DNA from: Brasenia schreberi
Taxonomy: Eukaryota; Streptophyta; Magnoliopsida; Nymphaeales; Cabombaceae
Assembly (NCBI GenBank): GCA_036023115.1
Contig: JAYKKT010000073.1
Coordinates: 11,265,001 to 11,329,000 of the forward strand
DNA: 64,000 bases
Reading direction: 5' to 3'
A program made the position numbers and the translations under genes. The notes beneath the pieces were generated by a model. That model ran no database searches and had not been told where the DNA came from. It saw only the letters and a program-made list of their open reading frames with translations. Below are positions 46,172-59,578 of the stretch, piece by piece. The stretch's first letter is position 1. Every line of letters begins with the position of its first letter.

Positions 46172-48175
46172 GAGGTTGTATATTACTATGCTTTTTCATA
46201 TCAAACATACAAAATATTTAAAATATGATAGCATATAATATTTGGCCATTGGCCTGCCCCATTGCCCGAGAAACCTGCCTTGTTGGCTGTTGAGCTATCT
46301 CTTTGCACATTTACAAAAACATTCCTTTTATATATAGAATGGTTGAAAAACATCATGATCAACAAACAAACACTTATTATCATAATCAAAACTAAAACCA
46401 CTCTTGGAAAGTAAACACTTACTTTTTCAATTTGTTTCTTATATTGTCCTTAGTAAACTGTAGACCATACTTCTCGCATATATTTTTTTCTACTTCACTC
46501 ATTGCCTTGGGCTTCAACATTCTAATAGATATTTAAATTATTCATCACTCCATTTCAAACATCCTTGTGATTTTTCAACATCCTTTATGCTAATATCCAT
46601 AGCTTCTAAAACACAAATATTTATATACATATAAGAAGATATCATATCAGAGGTATACATATAGTATAAAGGTGAAGGGTTGTGATACTACATATAAAGT
46701 GCAACATATTCTCATAACAATTACAACCAATAAAAAACCAATAACATAGCTCATTAATTAACATAACAAATAAAGCAATTGGTGTTACTGTGATGTTATT
46801 CCTAAAAAAGACATTCTCGATAATCCTCAACATCAACCTTTCCGCCATGATTGAGATGTAGAAACACGTTCTTAACTACAGAACCATGTATTCTTCATGT
46901 TTGCGTTACATTCATAAAAACCCCATTCTAAAGTTCAAGTAAATACTTCAAGAAACACAAAGAACCATACAATAAATCGAAAGAGATATGAACAAAACAA
47001 TCTCGAAATGGATCAATAAATTAGTCTCACCAACTCAACTAGAAAACATCCAAAAAAGAAAGTGAAACTCGAGTGATCCATATATGAAATGAAACTCAAA
47101 ACTACAAGGAGAAAGTTAATAAGAAACAGTAAAACACAATATGCTTATAGTAAACAGGAGAAAACTTCAGTGTTGGAGACAAAAAAATAAAGATTACAAT
47201 TAAGGAAATGAGAAAGGAACAACATATATGAATCCATTACTCCTTTCCTTAGACAGATAACAAATCCATTGCAGAAATTTGTTACTAAACCTTCTCTTTT
47301 CTAAATCGATTAAGAAGAAAAAGTAAAATCAATAAACAACAAAGAGAAATGCACTTTCCATACGAAGGTATAAATCACGATTTCTTAGCTCAGAGACATG
47401 ATGAAAAATGAAAAGAAACCAAGACAAGATGGCAACATCGAATGGTCAGGGAGAGTGGGGTGAGAGTGGCACCGAGAGGAAGAAAGCGTCGTGAAGTTTA
47501 AGACAATGGTACCGGGCAAAAGAGAGCAGGGTGAGAACAATGTCAAATGTTGAGAGGGATGGACCCACATGGTACAGTGAATCAAGCATGCCCTAAAGGT
47601 GCATATGGTATAAGGTCATAGGTAAATTGAGTCTTGATTTTTGGTCCTTATATTTTTAAGTTTAGTTGTGCATCAGACGTAGAACTCATCCCTAGTATGA
47701 AACTATAGAATTTTGGCACCAAAAGAGAGGTGGGTTGCAAGAACTAGACCCATGGGCTTGGCACAAAAATGCAAGCACCTTCTTCTCTTTTATCTTGTTG
47801 CCCTGTCTCGTATGAATGCCATTCTCTCAGGTCGTAGAAAAGTACGTACCTAGACTCTACCTGCCTTTGACGATGCTTCATTTACCTAACCGATCGGAGA
47901 GCATGAACAGTCATAAAAAAAATGCAATGCAAGAGAAGATTGAGAAAAAAAGAGTGCGTGAAGGGCTTCTATTAACCACACCGAGTAGAGTATTCATATG
48001 CATAAGTTCCTCACTCATATGACTTTTACACTTTTAGACTTTCACTTTAATCAAAGAAGTATTTAAGATACTTAATATGAACTAAATACAATTAATGTCT
48101 CCTGAATTTAATTAACCTCACCATCATTGATTATTCATTAAGTCCAACCGATGATAACAAGATCTGATAAATTCT
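46172..48175. other. Intergenic, AT-rich; includes dispersed repeat copy C
   Basis: No gene recognised. 47590-47800 is the third copy of the repeat at 38300 and 39185 (CTTGATTTTTGGTCCTTATA, CTAGTATGAAACTATAGAAT, AGAGAGGTGGGTTGCAAGAA). Confidence 0.5.
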
Positions 48176-48188
48176 GGCATCTCATCAA

Positions 48189-48531
48189 CCGTGAGGAAAA
48201 CATGGCAACATTTCCAGCGAGGAGGATGAAGGAATGTTGTTGTGAAAGAAATAATGCACCCGCCATTGCCAACAAGATTTGATCAGCGACGTTCCATCCT
48301 CGAACCGATTCTGCCATCGGCTGCAAAGACAATTAACGCCTTTTCATCTCAAGTGGGCGAGACTCATGCACCGATCGGAATAAGATATGATCAGCGACCT
48401 TCCGTCGACGTTGAACCGGCTACTTTTCTGCAGCAGCGGATGAGGGCCTGTTGCCGTGAAGAAACTCACCCACCGATCCCACAAGATTCGGCTGCCTATC
48501 TTGCTCCGCCCAAGACAACTCAGCTGAGCTG
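48189..48531 (+). CDS. Unrecognised GC-richer, internally repetitive reading frame (partial or broken)
   Basis: From the ATG at 48242, 96 residues read MKEIMHPPLPTRFDQRRSIL to PPKTTQLS. The text is repetitive: HPPLPTRFDQRRS aligns with HAPIGIRYDQRPSVDVEP and with HPPIPQDSAAY. In another frame, just upstream and overlapping (48199-48285), MATFPARRMKECCCERNNAP aligns with PATFLQQRMRACCREETHPP inside the main frame. The whole is thus about two units of a roughly 57-residue repeat, with a frame switch between unit 1 and unit 2. I do not recognise the protein. It could be an exon of a Pro/Cys-rich repeat protein or a decayed copy. No splice sites are proved. Confidence 0.3.
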
Positions 48532-48540
48532 ATACTTGCA

Positions 48541-48911
48541 TTTCGACGTTTCATTAATGGCTACCAGCAGGAGATGAGAAGGAAGGCAGCACCAAATTCT
48601 AATGAGTTTTCAATGCAAATGTTAGAATCATACGAGTCATTTTGATGGTTTATGCTTCATACACAAGCATAGCACCTTTCCATTATATATTGTTGACGTG
48701 CTATCACAACGAGATGAGGGCTTTATGTAATTTTTCTCTCTTGATATTGGAGGAGAATAGTGTGTCTATTTTAATGAATATTCATAAACGAAACGTTTTT
48801 TTCTTTTTACTGGGATAATTAGGAACAAAATGTTGTGTCATGTTTGCCTCAAATCCCTTTGAAACTTAGCTTAGGGCTAGTAATTAAGAGGGCCCGTCAT
48901 TTTTCATTATA

Positions 48912-48976
<65 letters not shown>

Positions 48977-49654
48977 TGTGTCTGTGGGTGCATGCATGCA
49001 TGCGCCTATGTATATTTTATGTAAAATCAAAGTTAGCAATGTATATCAAACATGACTTTATCATTTGTGTCATGTGACTTATGTCCATGTTGGGTGACCT
49101 GGGGAACCAACCTCCAGTATAATGTGAGAGCATTTGCAGGCCCAATGCAGACTCTTCGATTTTCTCGTATTTATGATAGGGTGGACACGAACCGGACCCG
49201 ATTTGGATTTTGTTTTTTGCAAGTTTGGGTGGACACAAACATGACTTTGTCAGTGACACGGTCAAGGACTTTGGGGTCGTCCTTTTTGCGTTCCCAAGTC
49301 GTCTTTTGGCCCACAGCTAATACCGTTGCCTATAATCTCTCTCTCTCTCTCCGTTTTCTTGAAACTTTGTGCCCTAGACGAGCCGTCCGCTAGGGTATGA
49401 CGTGGCGTCACCTTAGCCCCTCGCTTATCAGAACGTCCACCCTCCTAGAGGAACGTTGGTCAAAGCTGACCGCTGACGTGGCGGATGACCAATGGAAGCA
49501 AGGGTGAATGAGGGGCCTTCAAGAGGGAAAGGAGGCCGTTGGGGCAGGGTCTGTAAACGACCTGCGTTGGGAATCTCTTGCATTGCCCAAGGTAAAATCC
49601 TTCCCACTTTTTTATTTCCAGTTATAAGTGTCTCATACTTTTCTAAAGATTGGT
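48541..49654. other. Intergenic, contains TA/TG microsatellite
   Basis: (TA)n then (TG)n at 48910-48972, followed by a GCATGCATGCATGC run. 49330-49600 is GC-richer with no recognised domain. Confidence 0.5.
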
Positions 49655-51090
49655 AAATATATAGGACCACACAATAGTATGAAAAATTATAGAAGAGATG
49701 AGCTCACTTACCTCAAAAGACTATTTAATGAATATGAAGAACCCAAAAGATGCCCGAGGAATAAAAAATTAGTACACTTAAACCCATATATAAGAACAAG
49801 GAAGACATTTAGAATTGTGTGAATTATCGAGGTATTAAGTTAATGAGTCATACTATGAAATTATCATAAAAAACTATCGAATGTAAGTTAAGACAAGTAT
49901 CGAGTACAACAGAGGACCAATTCAGATTCATTCTCGGTATATCTACTATTGAAGCAATTCACCTATTAAGATGTCTTATGAAATATTTTACAGGAAAAAA
50001 AAAAGAATCTTTACATGTTATTTATTAATCTAGAAAAAGCTTATGATAGGGTGCTAAGAGATGTATTTTGGAGAATCTTAGAAAAGAGAGGTATCCTATT
50101 GACATATGTGAATCTTATAAAAGACATTTACGATACTACAAAAACATGCATGAGGACCCATGAAGGAATGACAAATTCCTTTGAAATTAAGATTGGGTTA
50201 CATCAAGGATCAACTTTAAGTCCATAATTATTTATATTGGTCATTGATGAGTTAACAAAATATATTCAAAATGAAGTACCTTGGCATATGTTATTTGCAA
50301 TTGACATTGTGTTAGTGGATAAGTGTAAGAAAAAATTTAATAGGAAATTGGAACTATGGAGAGAAACGTTAGAAAGTAAAAGCTTCCGACTTAGTATAAC
50401 AAAGACATAATATATGGAATATAAGTTTGATCATTTGGTACTTCATAGGACATAAAAATTAAGATTGACACACATTTTATCCATCACAAGCAAAGTTTTA
50501 AATACCTAGGGTCAATTTTTCAAAGTAATGGAAAAATTGATGGAGATGTTATATATAGAATTAATGTTAGTTGGTTAAAATAGAGAGAGGCATCATAAAT
50601 TCTATGCGTAAGAACATACCATTAAAGTTGAAAGGTAAATATTATAAAGCAACAATTAGAATTGCTATGTTTTATAGTTATAAGTGTTGGGCATTTAATC
50701 ATCAACATATGAAAAAGATGTATATAGCATAAAGGAAGATGTTGAGATGGATGAGCGGTAACACAAGGAAAGACTATATATATAATGAGGATTTTAGAAA
50801 CAAATTGATAATAACACCAATAGAGGATAAAATGAGAAAAAATCATTTAAGATGGTTTGGACACGTAGAAAGACGACCCAAAGATAGTCCCGTAAAATGA
50901 TACGAAAAATTAGATTGTAAAAATGTTAAAAGAGAAAGAGGACGACCACAAAAGTGTTAGAAAGAAACAATAAGAATGATCTAGTTTATATTGAGCATGT
51001 CACATGATAGGAGTATGTGGAAACAAAGAATCCATTTAGCCCACCCCATATAGTATGGGAAAAGGCTTTGTTGTTGTTGTATTTTACGTC
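49655..51090 (+). pseudogene. RTE-clade LINE, 5'-truncated with intact 3' end
   Basis: Starts in the linker/RT region and reads FINLEKAYDRVLRDVFWRIL, GILLTYVNLIKDIYDTTK, IKIGLHQGSTLSP, IDELTKYIQNEVPW and FAIDIVLVD (the FADDIV catalytic box with one Asp changed), then KLELWRETLES. The C-terminal part has FRNKLIITP-like and HVERRP-like words, and the 3' UTR has AACAAAGAATCCATTTAGCC. It ends TAGTATGGGAAAAGGCTTTG plus TTGTTGTTG. Numerous stops. Its 3' end defines what the short copies elsewhere in the window are. Confidence 0.85.
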
Positions 51091-52140
51091 TTAAGCATAA
51101 TTTATTATCCACATACTTTTTTGTTTTATTTGACATTTAAGTATTTATATTTATTTATGTGCTTATGTTTGGGAAATTATCATTCCAATACCTTGTAGTT
51201 TTTTGTATGATACCTTAATAACCTATGGTTTGTACCATCATGAAACTTAGTTAAATATAATTAATTTTTTATAATATAGCATGTTTACATTATTGACACA
51301 TCATTGACATTTGCATGTTATTGTATGCATACCATGTCAGCTCAAAACCGTTAAATGACATTAACATATTGTTGAGTCATGCCATGTGTAAGAAAACATA
51401 TGACTTTACGGATTGTAAAGTGTTATAACAATACAAACTAAAGGTATAAAAATCACATATTACTGAAATAAACATTTTGCAACCCATAGCGTAAACAAAT
51501 GAAGTTTTCTGACAATATATAGCATAATCTTGCTTTTCAAGCTAAATAATCATTTTAAATGAAATCAAGTTGAATGGCCACAGAAGATCTGTATAGCCGA
51601 CCAAAAAAGGCTTGGCTTGGGGGCGTGCAGGTGGGAAAATCATCACAAACTCTTTCACAATTTATCATATAGTAATTCTGGATTAAACTTGGTCTGCTTA
51701 AGCGTCAAATATCTTTCTTTTTCCCAAAGTAAAATCCTCTTTTTTTATTCATGTTCTTTCATAATCTTTCATATGTAATTAAGTAGGCGAGATCCATTGA
51801 CATGCTTGCTTTCCATACAGTTTTGAGCATTTACCATAAAGAAAGAAATTCTCTTCTCTATAACTATATCCATTATTTTCCTTGGTTTTACGGCACTCTT
51901 TTTATATTTCCCTATGAGACCGAAAAGGAAAAGAGAGAGAGAGAGGACTTGTGACTTGTAATACAGTTGAAGCTTGAGAAATCATGCCGATTTACATGTT
52001 TTTCGTCACTTATATTACTAATGATGTTGTAAAAACTATACCTGGATGGATATATGTACTGTGTCACTTATATATATGGGTGTGTATCGTGTTGTGTTGA
52101 ATAACATTTTGATTTTTATTCTGATTTTTTATTTTTCTTT

Positions 52141-52240
52141 ATTTTCCAATTTGGGACGCCTAAGACAGGTATGGACTGGGTACCTAACTCAAAACCTGCA
52201 ATTTGTGAGCGTAGTCCCCTCACCAGGTAAGCTATTATTA
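52141..52240 (-). mobile_element. tRNA-derived SINE copy (diverged)
   Basis: The complement reads AGCTTACCTGGTGAGGGGAC (A box), TACGCTCACAAATTGCAGGT, TTTTGAGTTAGGTACCCAG and CATACCTGTCTTAGGCGTCC. Confidence 0.65.
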
Positions 52241-52397
52241 AATAAATATTTTAAAAACCAGATTTTGTCTATTATTGACTTTATGTATCCATGCTCGGTA
52301 ATTGCATTTTAGAGACATGAATGTAATTTTAAAGTTGTTAATGGTATTTAAAAAGTAATGAAAAACGATTTTACTGTCAGACATGGCAAAAGCCAGC

Positions 52398-52439
52398 GTA
52401 AATAAATAAATAAATAAATAAATATATAAATATATATAT

Positions 52440-52495
<56 letters not shown>
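52398..52495. repeat. (AAAT)n and (TA)n microsatellite
   Basis: About five TAAA units pass into a nearly pure TA tract of some 70 bases. Confidence 0.95.
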
Positions 52496-52496
<1 letters not shown>

Positions 52497-53752
52497 CATA
52501 AGAGTGTATCCACTTTTGATTGAGGGCGACCTAGTAACTACGACGTGATTGATGTTGTGTTATGCGTTAAGTAAGAAAATCACAAGTTGCTCAATTCATA
52601 TAAATATGCATGGATTGCATTTCTTGTTTATGAAAATGTGGAGAACTTTTCGGTTGGAATTTCACCCACGGTGATGACAAGCTGAACTATTTGGTTTACA
52701 ATCTAAGAACATTTTTTTTGTTCAAATTCATCCAAATTTAAACATTATGCCTTGATGTACATGAATTGTTCTCATACCATGGTACCCTTGCAGCTAGTAA
52801 GTTGTTCATGGGTGCCTTCTTTTAACGCGTTTAGATGTGAAGTCTTTTATTATGTATGTATAATGAATGCACCCGGTACTAATTTCTCATATATGGGAGT
52901 TATAATGAGAACCTCTTATGTTAGACGATCATCACTTGTACGATCAATCGAATGATGACGATTAAGGTGACTTGATTTGCGTTTATATGTATATATTACC
53001 TAAAATATCACATTCAAACAAATCTTAATAATTCACCTTGGTTTGATGAGTTGTTTAAATTGAAATAAAAAAACAAATAAATATATACCTTTTTATATGT
53101 AATTTATTTACATGTATATTTTTTATTTTTTGATTGGTTTGGCCATCGTAACTAAGTATGTATATATATATATATATATACATATTACAAGTGCTCTGAC
53201 GCTATTCTTTTTGTGGGCTTATTCACGAGTCCTAATGTACCCCACTTGACGAAGAAGGCTTCGCCAAAACCAGTCCCGACTTGTTGAATATAGGCTGGCT
53301 GACCTCCTGACGACCAATAGTTGAATAAGTCAAAGGGTACTATCGTCATTCTCAGATCGCTACTTTTTTTTCATTAATAAAACGTCCATCTTATTATAAG
53401 GCGGTCCCTTCACAGCCGTGCCCTCCAAGCACACCGTCATGCCGCCACGTATGAGTCAGCACGTGCCTAGCTTAGGTTCTTAGGCGGGGCCCACTGTACC
53501 CACAGGAACATCGGTCCCCCATTTCCCCGTCTGAAAAGACTCCATAAATAAGACACTCACTCCGAAATAATTACGAATCCAGGACTGGATATTATAAGAC
53601 GCAGGTTACCCTTTGGTATATGGATAAGGACGAGACTGGAACTTGGACGAGAGAAGATCATTCACTTCATACTCCAAATATACCCTCACAAAATAGAATT
53701 CTTACGATGGTATCCTTGGTTCCCTATCCGTCATATGAATCTTTAACAAGGA

Positions 53753-53794
53753 TATATAAGTCAGAAAGCAGAAAATAGTAAACCCTAACCCTAA
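53753..53794 (+). promoter_or_regulatory. TATA-like box and telo-box upstream of the VOC gene
   Basis: TATATAAG at 53753-53760 is a good TATA box. AAACCCTAACCCTAA at 53780-53794 is a double telo-box, a motif common near the transcription start of plant translation and cell-cycle genes. Together they suggest a start near 53790 and a leader of about 215 bases, but this is positional inference. Confidence 0.5.
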
Positions 53795-54007
53795 GCTGGA
53801 TATCTCTTGCAAGGGCAATTTGCGGATTTAAAAATGAGGGGCTTGGGAATAAATTATTACAGAATTCTGTGGACCGTCCGATCTATCTGCCACTCTTTTT
53901 TATAAGGGCTGAACTTGTTCGGGTACGACGTCGTCGTCGCCATTTTCGTTTATTCTTCTTCCTTCGTCGTCGTTTCTTCGTCTCTTGTTACGGTTTTGGT
54001 GGTGGAG

Positions 54008-55359
54008 ATGGCGGAAGAGTGCCAGAATGGGAGCGGCGTGGAGAATAGGAACGCCGATGGAGCGAAGATTTTGGCGATCCGGCCGAAGATCGTCGTTCAG
54101 GCGCCCCGCGCGGCCGACGCGGTCGCATTCTACAAAGCTGCGTTCGGCGCTGAGGAGGTCGAGCGGTCTATCCATCCGAAGAGGAAGGCCGATCACGATC
54201 TCCCTCTCATTCTTTACACTCGCCTCCGCTTCGGCGATGTCGAGCTCCTCGTCTCCGACGAAACTGATGAGTCCGGCACTGGGTTCGTCTCTTCTCTTCT
54301 CTCTCTCTTGCTTTTTTTTTCTTTATCTGTGGTTACTTTGTCAGTTTATTTTGTTTTATATACGTTTCTGTCTCTTTTTCTTTTCTTGTCGGAAGTGCTT
54401 TTTTCCTGTATCCGGATACTTCGAGAAGGTAGTTTTAGGATCTAAGAAGTTTTCCGGCTTGTACAGACGAAGTTTTCTTTCCATCTAAGGGTGTCCTTTA
54501 ATCATTTACCACTGGTGATTGTTTGTTGAAGTTAAGATGCTCATCTTCGACAGGCTGGAAGCTTGTAGCAAATCTGTCGCGTTTTCTTCTTTTTTCTTTT
54601 ATGAGCTTGATTTGCCTAAAGCTCAAGTGTTTCATCGGGATCTCTTAGACATGTATTTCTTATTTTGTTGCTTCATCTTTTTCGCCTGGAGCGTTTTCCG
54701 GCATATTTGCTCTTGCTTCGACAGTTTTTTATTCCACTGTACTTCTGGTTTAAGTAATGAAACCATTTATTAGTCGCTATTTTCAATAATGATGATCGTT
54801 CTGTTAGTTTAACGTAATAACGCAATCAACTCCTTTGTCTGATCAATGGAATTTTCACGCTGTACGAGAAGGGTTTTTATCTTCGTTCACTTGCAATTGC
54901 AAAAAATCTAATAAGCTTCGAAGCCTCGTTTGTCTTTTTGTTTGATATTTTGGTTACTTCGTAATACATGCAGTTTAAGTTCGTTGGAAGCATGGTCCAG
55001 TCTCTAGTTTAATGTTAAAACCTTCACGCGGTCGTTTTAACAAATGGCGTTAAGTCCATTATGGAGCTTTTTCACCGGGGTGCACCCTTTTTACTGGTTT
55101 CGTTTTCGTGGTTGTGAACAAAACTAGGGTGAAATCCGTGGAGACGCTTGGGGGGACGCCGTTCGTGCTGTGCGTGGAGACGGAAGATGTTCAGGGAGCG
55201 GTTGCGAGGGCCGTGAAGGAGGGAGCGGTAGTGGAGGAGGCCGCTGGCGACGGCCTCTGCTGCGGCGGCGGTTGCTGGACCACTGTGAAGGACCCCTTCG
55301 GCTTCGTTTGGGCTTTCGGCTCTCCATCCAAGGTCACTACAGTCGATGTCGACGCTTAG
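54008..55359 (+). CDS. VOC/glyoxalase-fold protein, At5g48480 type
   Basis: Two exons, 54008-54282 and 55128-55359, join within a Gly codon to 168 residues. The intron of 845 bases is GT-AG. Residues 23-47 (AIRPKIVVQAPRAADAVAFYKAAFG) form the first beta-alpha unit; 64-85 (DLPLILYTRLRFGDVELLVSDE) the paired strands; 102-108 and 111-126 (TPFVLCVETEDVQGAVARA) the second module; and 143-155 (TTVKDPFGFVWAF) the final strand with the DPFGxxW box of PhnB-like VOC proteins. The family includes glyoxalase I and extradiol dioxygenases, but this plant branch has no established activity and lacks obvious conserved metal ligands. A short acidic or Gly-rich N-terminus (1-20) carries no clear targeting signal. 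I chose the internal ATG because it matches the relatives; an upstream in-frame extension is hydrophobic and leader-like. Confidence 0.88.
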
Positions 55360-56610
55360 GCCTCGGGTTTTCTTTTGTTTTGGCAACTCCCATTAGCGGT
55401 CTCTCTCTATGTAGCTTTAGATGAAAACCACTATAGGTTATTCAGAACTTTTACTGAATGAATTTACTTTGATATGTACCGTTTCTTCTTCGAAGTTCGT
55501 CGGCCACCTATAAACCGGTGGCGGTTGTGGTTGCTGGTTTTGTCATGTTCTAGGTGGGATCATACAGGAGGTGGACGCGTGTATCAGTTGCTGACCGTCG
55601 ATCTTCTACCTTCCAAAACCAGTTTCTGCGGTCTTGCATTTCAGTAGTAACTTCGGCGGTTTGTTTTGCCATTGTGGAAGGATCGATTCGTGTCTCTGTG
55701 ATGAGCTAGCGAGTTGACGGTTAGCCTGTCAATGGCGTGTGCTTGCAGCCTTCTTTCCTTTTTGTTTCTCTTGACACCTCCCATGGAGACTGAACATACA
55801 TCGCCGTCGGTCACGTGAAAGCTCGCCGATAATTTTCCATATCTTTATTATTATTCGTACGTAACCTGTTTTCTAAAGAAGGTTGGTTGACAGGTAATCG
55901 AGCCGAGTCGCTGAGTATAGGAAATCTTGTCTGGTTTCGTTCAAGAAATGCTAAATTGAAGTTCGTGCTCGTCTTTGATTAGAGTTTTTTTAATTAATCA
56001 TCCTGTTCAAGTTCTGCTTGAGCTATGTTTCACCAAGTTGAGCGTGGTGTGTTACGTATGAGATGAAGTACACGATCAAATAGAGCTTGTTTGATCATGT
56101 GAATGACCCTTAAATTGGGTGGAGCTTGAGCTTGACTAATTGGATGTCCCGAGTTCGACACTCTGCGGTGTCCATTGGTTTTCGATACCAATAAAGTTTT
56201 GATTGGAGTTGTGAGCAGCTTCGATACGAATATAAGCGTGGTGATGGTGGCAGACTTTGTTGTTACAAAATGGGTGCAAACCAGGTGAAGGTGGTCAAGT
56301 AATGTCAAGTGGTGATTTAGTGATAAAGCTGTTAACCAGTGCGCATTGAGTGTGTATGTTAGCATGTGTTCATCCTTTCAGCATCTTACCACTCTCCAAC
56401 CCTATACTCATATAAAGAACAATAATAGATTGTCAATCTAAAAATAGCTCTAAAACCTCTCTCTACTCCCTCTTTTATAGAAGATGAGCTTGGTGATCGG
56501 TTTGGCTTGTTCGATTACCTAGCTTAACCAAATAATGAGCAGCTTGTTTCATTTGGAAGCCTTATGTTTAGGATATTGAAAATGAGTTAAGGTTGTGGGG
56601 ATTGGGTCAG
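55360..56610. other. 3' flank of the VOC gene, no further gene
   Basis: Relatively GC-balanced sequence without a recognisable reading frame. Confidence 0.45.
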
Positions 56611-57300
56611 TGATACGGGTGTTCAAGGAACCGATTAAACCGAACCAAACTGCTGTTTCGTTTTGGTTCGGTTCCACAATCTCCATGTTTGGTTTGGTTT
56701 GGTTATGGTTCAAAAATTCTTTCTGAGCTCGGTTTAAGATTCAAGGACTATATATGAATTGATTTTATATTATGTATACATATCAATGAATTCAATTATG
56801 TGTATATACAAGTTTATAACCTCTGTGTATATACATATATGGAAAATATATGTATCAATGTATTCAATTATGTGTATATACAAGTTTATAACCTCTTTGT
56901 GTGTACATATATGGAAAATCTTGGCCTTATATTTGATGAATAACAACAGTGAATTTTGATGAATAATCTCATTTTTAAAAAGATGGGTTTTCATTGTTCT
57001 TGAAAAGGTAGCTACGGTTTCTTTCTTTTCGCCTTATGAGACCGTGAGGTTAGATTGCACTGGTGGTGTTTATTCCTTCTCCTGAATTGTGGACGAAGTG
57101 AGGGAGGATGATCAGCTCTCACTGTTTGGCCTTTCGATTGCATTGATGATGTTTGGTTTTCTTACTACCAATAGGACCATGGCTCGGTTCGGTTTGGTTC
57201 TCAAGAAATTCAGAACCGACTATAGCTGGCCGGTTCAAGTTTGAGGCTAGAATTGAACCAAACCGGACCAATGGTGGTCTAGTTCGCACAATTTTCATTT
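56611..57300. repeat. AACCGAACC-rich MITE-like repeat, second copy
   Basis: Left arm at 56630-56740 (AACCGAACCAAACTG, GGTTTGGTTTGGTTATGG); right arm at 57180-57275 (GGTTCGGTTTGGTTCTC, AATTGAACCAAACCGG). The arms are inverted relative to each other. The centre holds a 72-base tandem duplication. Resembles the copy at 5752. Confidence 0.45.
56781..56922 (+). repeat. 72-bp tandem duplication
   Basis: TATCAATG(A/T)ATTCAATTATG and its follow-up through ACAAGTTTATAACCTCT to ACATATATGGAAAAT occur at 56781 and again at 56853. Confidence 0.9.
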
Positions 57301-57481
57301 GAATATGTGAAGCAAGATTATGACGGGATGAACGAATACGGCACTCTTTATGGTAATCACAAGCACAAATGCATCTACAAATTTTATGTGCTGCATCTAG
57401 AAGTTAGCTATGTGAATAGCATAATTTGCTATGTAGAATGGGTATTCCTTTTTCTTTCTTAAAAGGGGGTGAAATTAGCAC

Positions 57482-57600
57482 CCACAGCGTTAGCTCAACG
57501 GCCGGGTGCTCTAGAACTGCTGGTGGTGGTGGGGAGTTCGACTCTCAGAGGGTGCATGTGTGGGTGGGTGTTAGGATTTGGCCTCTTCTTAACAAAAACA
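57482..57600 (+). mobile_element. tRNA-derived SINE, least degraded tRNA-like head
   Basis: CACCCACAGCGTTAGCTCAA (A box TTAGCTCAACGG) and GGGGAGTTCGACTCTCAG (B box) with a terminal GGGTGCA that pairs with the initial GCACCC give a recognisable tRNA-like outline. GTGTTAGGATTTGG and CCTCTTCTTAAC continue the SINE body, followed by a purine-rich tail with (GA)n. Confidence 0.75.
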
Positions 57601-58042
57601 GAGAGAGAGAGAGAAGGGGATGAAAATAAAATAGCAAATAAATAAAGCTGTTAGCTGTTGATCAAAATAAAATAACAGAATTACAGTTGCACTGTACCGG
57701 GAAAAAAATGTTTCACTCAGAATGTTAGCTGTTGATGCTCACTTGCAGGTGATGAGTCTGATTCCTAAGGAGGTGAATGTAGACATGGCCTGCTCCTAAC
57801 CGGCCTGGTGGTTCCAACCTGGAACAGGCACCGAACCAGGACCGCCGGTTCTGATATGTTTTAATATTTTTTAAAATATTTGAATTTTTAATAAAATTAC
57901 CAGTTTTGAGCAGTTCCATACTCAAACCAGAATTACCCAAAAATAGATGGTTCCAAAACCATAACTGGAATCGTGTCCCAAGCTGGTTTAGTTACGATTC
58001 CAGGTTACTGACTAACCGGAACTGGGCATGTCTAGGTACAGG

Positions 58043-58403
<361 letters not shown>

Positions 58404-58919
58404 GTCCAAATCCATTGGGATCCAAATCAGCCAGTGATCCGGATCTGATGCTCGAAAAATAGGCCTGGTCGGAGGCTACACGGAACTGGATTTGGGAAAT
58501 AAATAAATAAAGAGTTATTCCGAATGTATATCCTGTTAGAAGATGATTTGTGTATATACCCCTCCCAAAGCTCATCTTGTATATCTATATTTTGTTATGC
58601 ACATACCTCTTATGTTTATGAAAGGAAAAGTTTACCTCCCAAAACATTTTAATCATAATTTAATAATTTTTTGTGTTATTTGACATATCCATTAATATTT
58701 AATTGAATTTTATGAAAATTTTATTTTTCTATGGCTTGTGGAGGGCAGGTTCTAGTCGGGTAGGGGCTGTGATCTTTGAAACCAGTCTACCCGCCCTTCC
58801 CTGGACACACATACACACCTACTTTATAAATATTACTCTTCTCATCAAGAGTGACTCGGTTCATATGGTAGAACGGTCTCACGGGCTTCAATTCATGTAT
58901 AATGTGATAACAAGGGTGC

Positions 58920-59265
58920 AGTCGATTTGAGTCGAGCTCGAGTACAAGCATACTTGACACGGCTCATTAAGAAAATGTTTGGCTTGAGCTCGAGTTATGC
59001 TCGAACAAGTCAATTCATTTGAGCTAGATGCAAAAAAGATTGACTCGATTAACTCCAAAACAGGGTTGAGCTCTGTTAGCTTGAATCAGATCGAGCTCAA
59101 CTCAGCTTATGAATTCACTTCTGAGTTAACTCAAACAAATATGGATGGACACAAGTACATAAATCTTTTAGCATACAAATAAATTTATATGTATATTATA
59201 AAGCTCGATTACGCTTACGATCTGCTCAAGCCAACTACTAACAAGCTTAAGCTCGAAAAGACCGA
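58920..59265. repeat. GAGCTCGAG-rich dispersed repeat
   Basis: Alternating GAGCTCGAGT/ACTCGATT words at both ends (58927-59010 and 59195-59265, inverted) around a noncoding centre, similar in style to the AACCGAACC family but with different words. Confidence 0.35.
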
Positions 59266-59578
59266 GTAGAGTTTTGAGTTTTTCTCTAGCTGACCCCATG
59301 GTAGTGTAAAACCAACCCACCCTAGAGCAAGCAATACACTGTACAACACGAAAACCCAACATGAACATGGCACGACAAGTCCCTGTTCTTGTCGACTTGA
59401 AGTAGCACCAGAAAGAAAGGAGTCGGTTTATGAGTTGACCTGTTTTTGACATGAGCAAGTACAAACCAAAACCTGAAACCCGTGGCAATCACCGCTCGAC
59501 ACAGAAACTTAGCAAAGAAACACCATCAGGGTCCTCCCCCAAAAGAAATTGAACATGAAGATGGCGCAACTCTAACAC

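Larger units (their letters stand above)
51091..53752. other. AT-rich intergenic DNA
   Basis: No gene recognised. (AAAT)n/(TA)n microsatellite at 52398-52495, TA run at 53159-53180. 53200-53560 is GC-richer but without an identifiable frame. Confidence 0.5.

Noticed and set aside
57482..57560. Functional tRNA gene
   Set aside because: Acceptor ends pair roughly, but the anticodon arm is not formed, the T arm is mismatched and the sequence continues as a SINE body.
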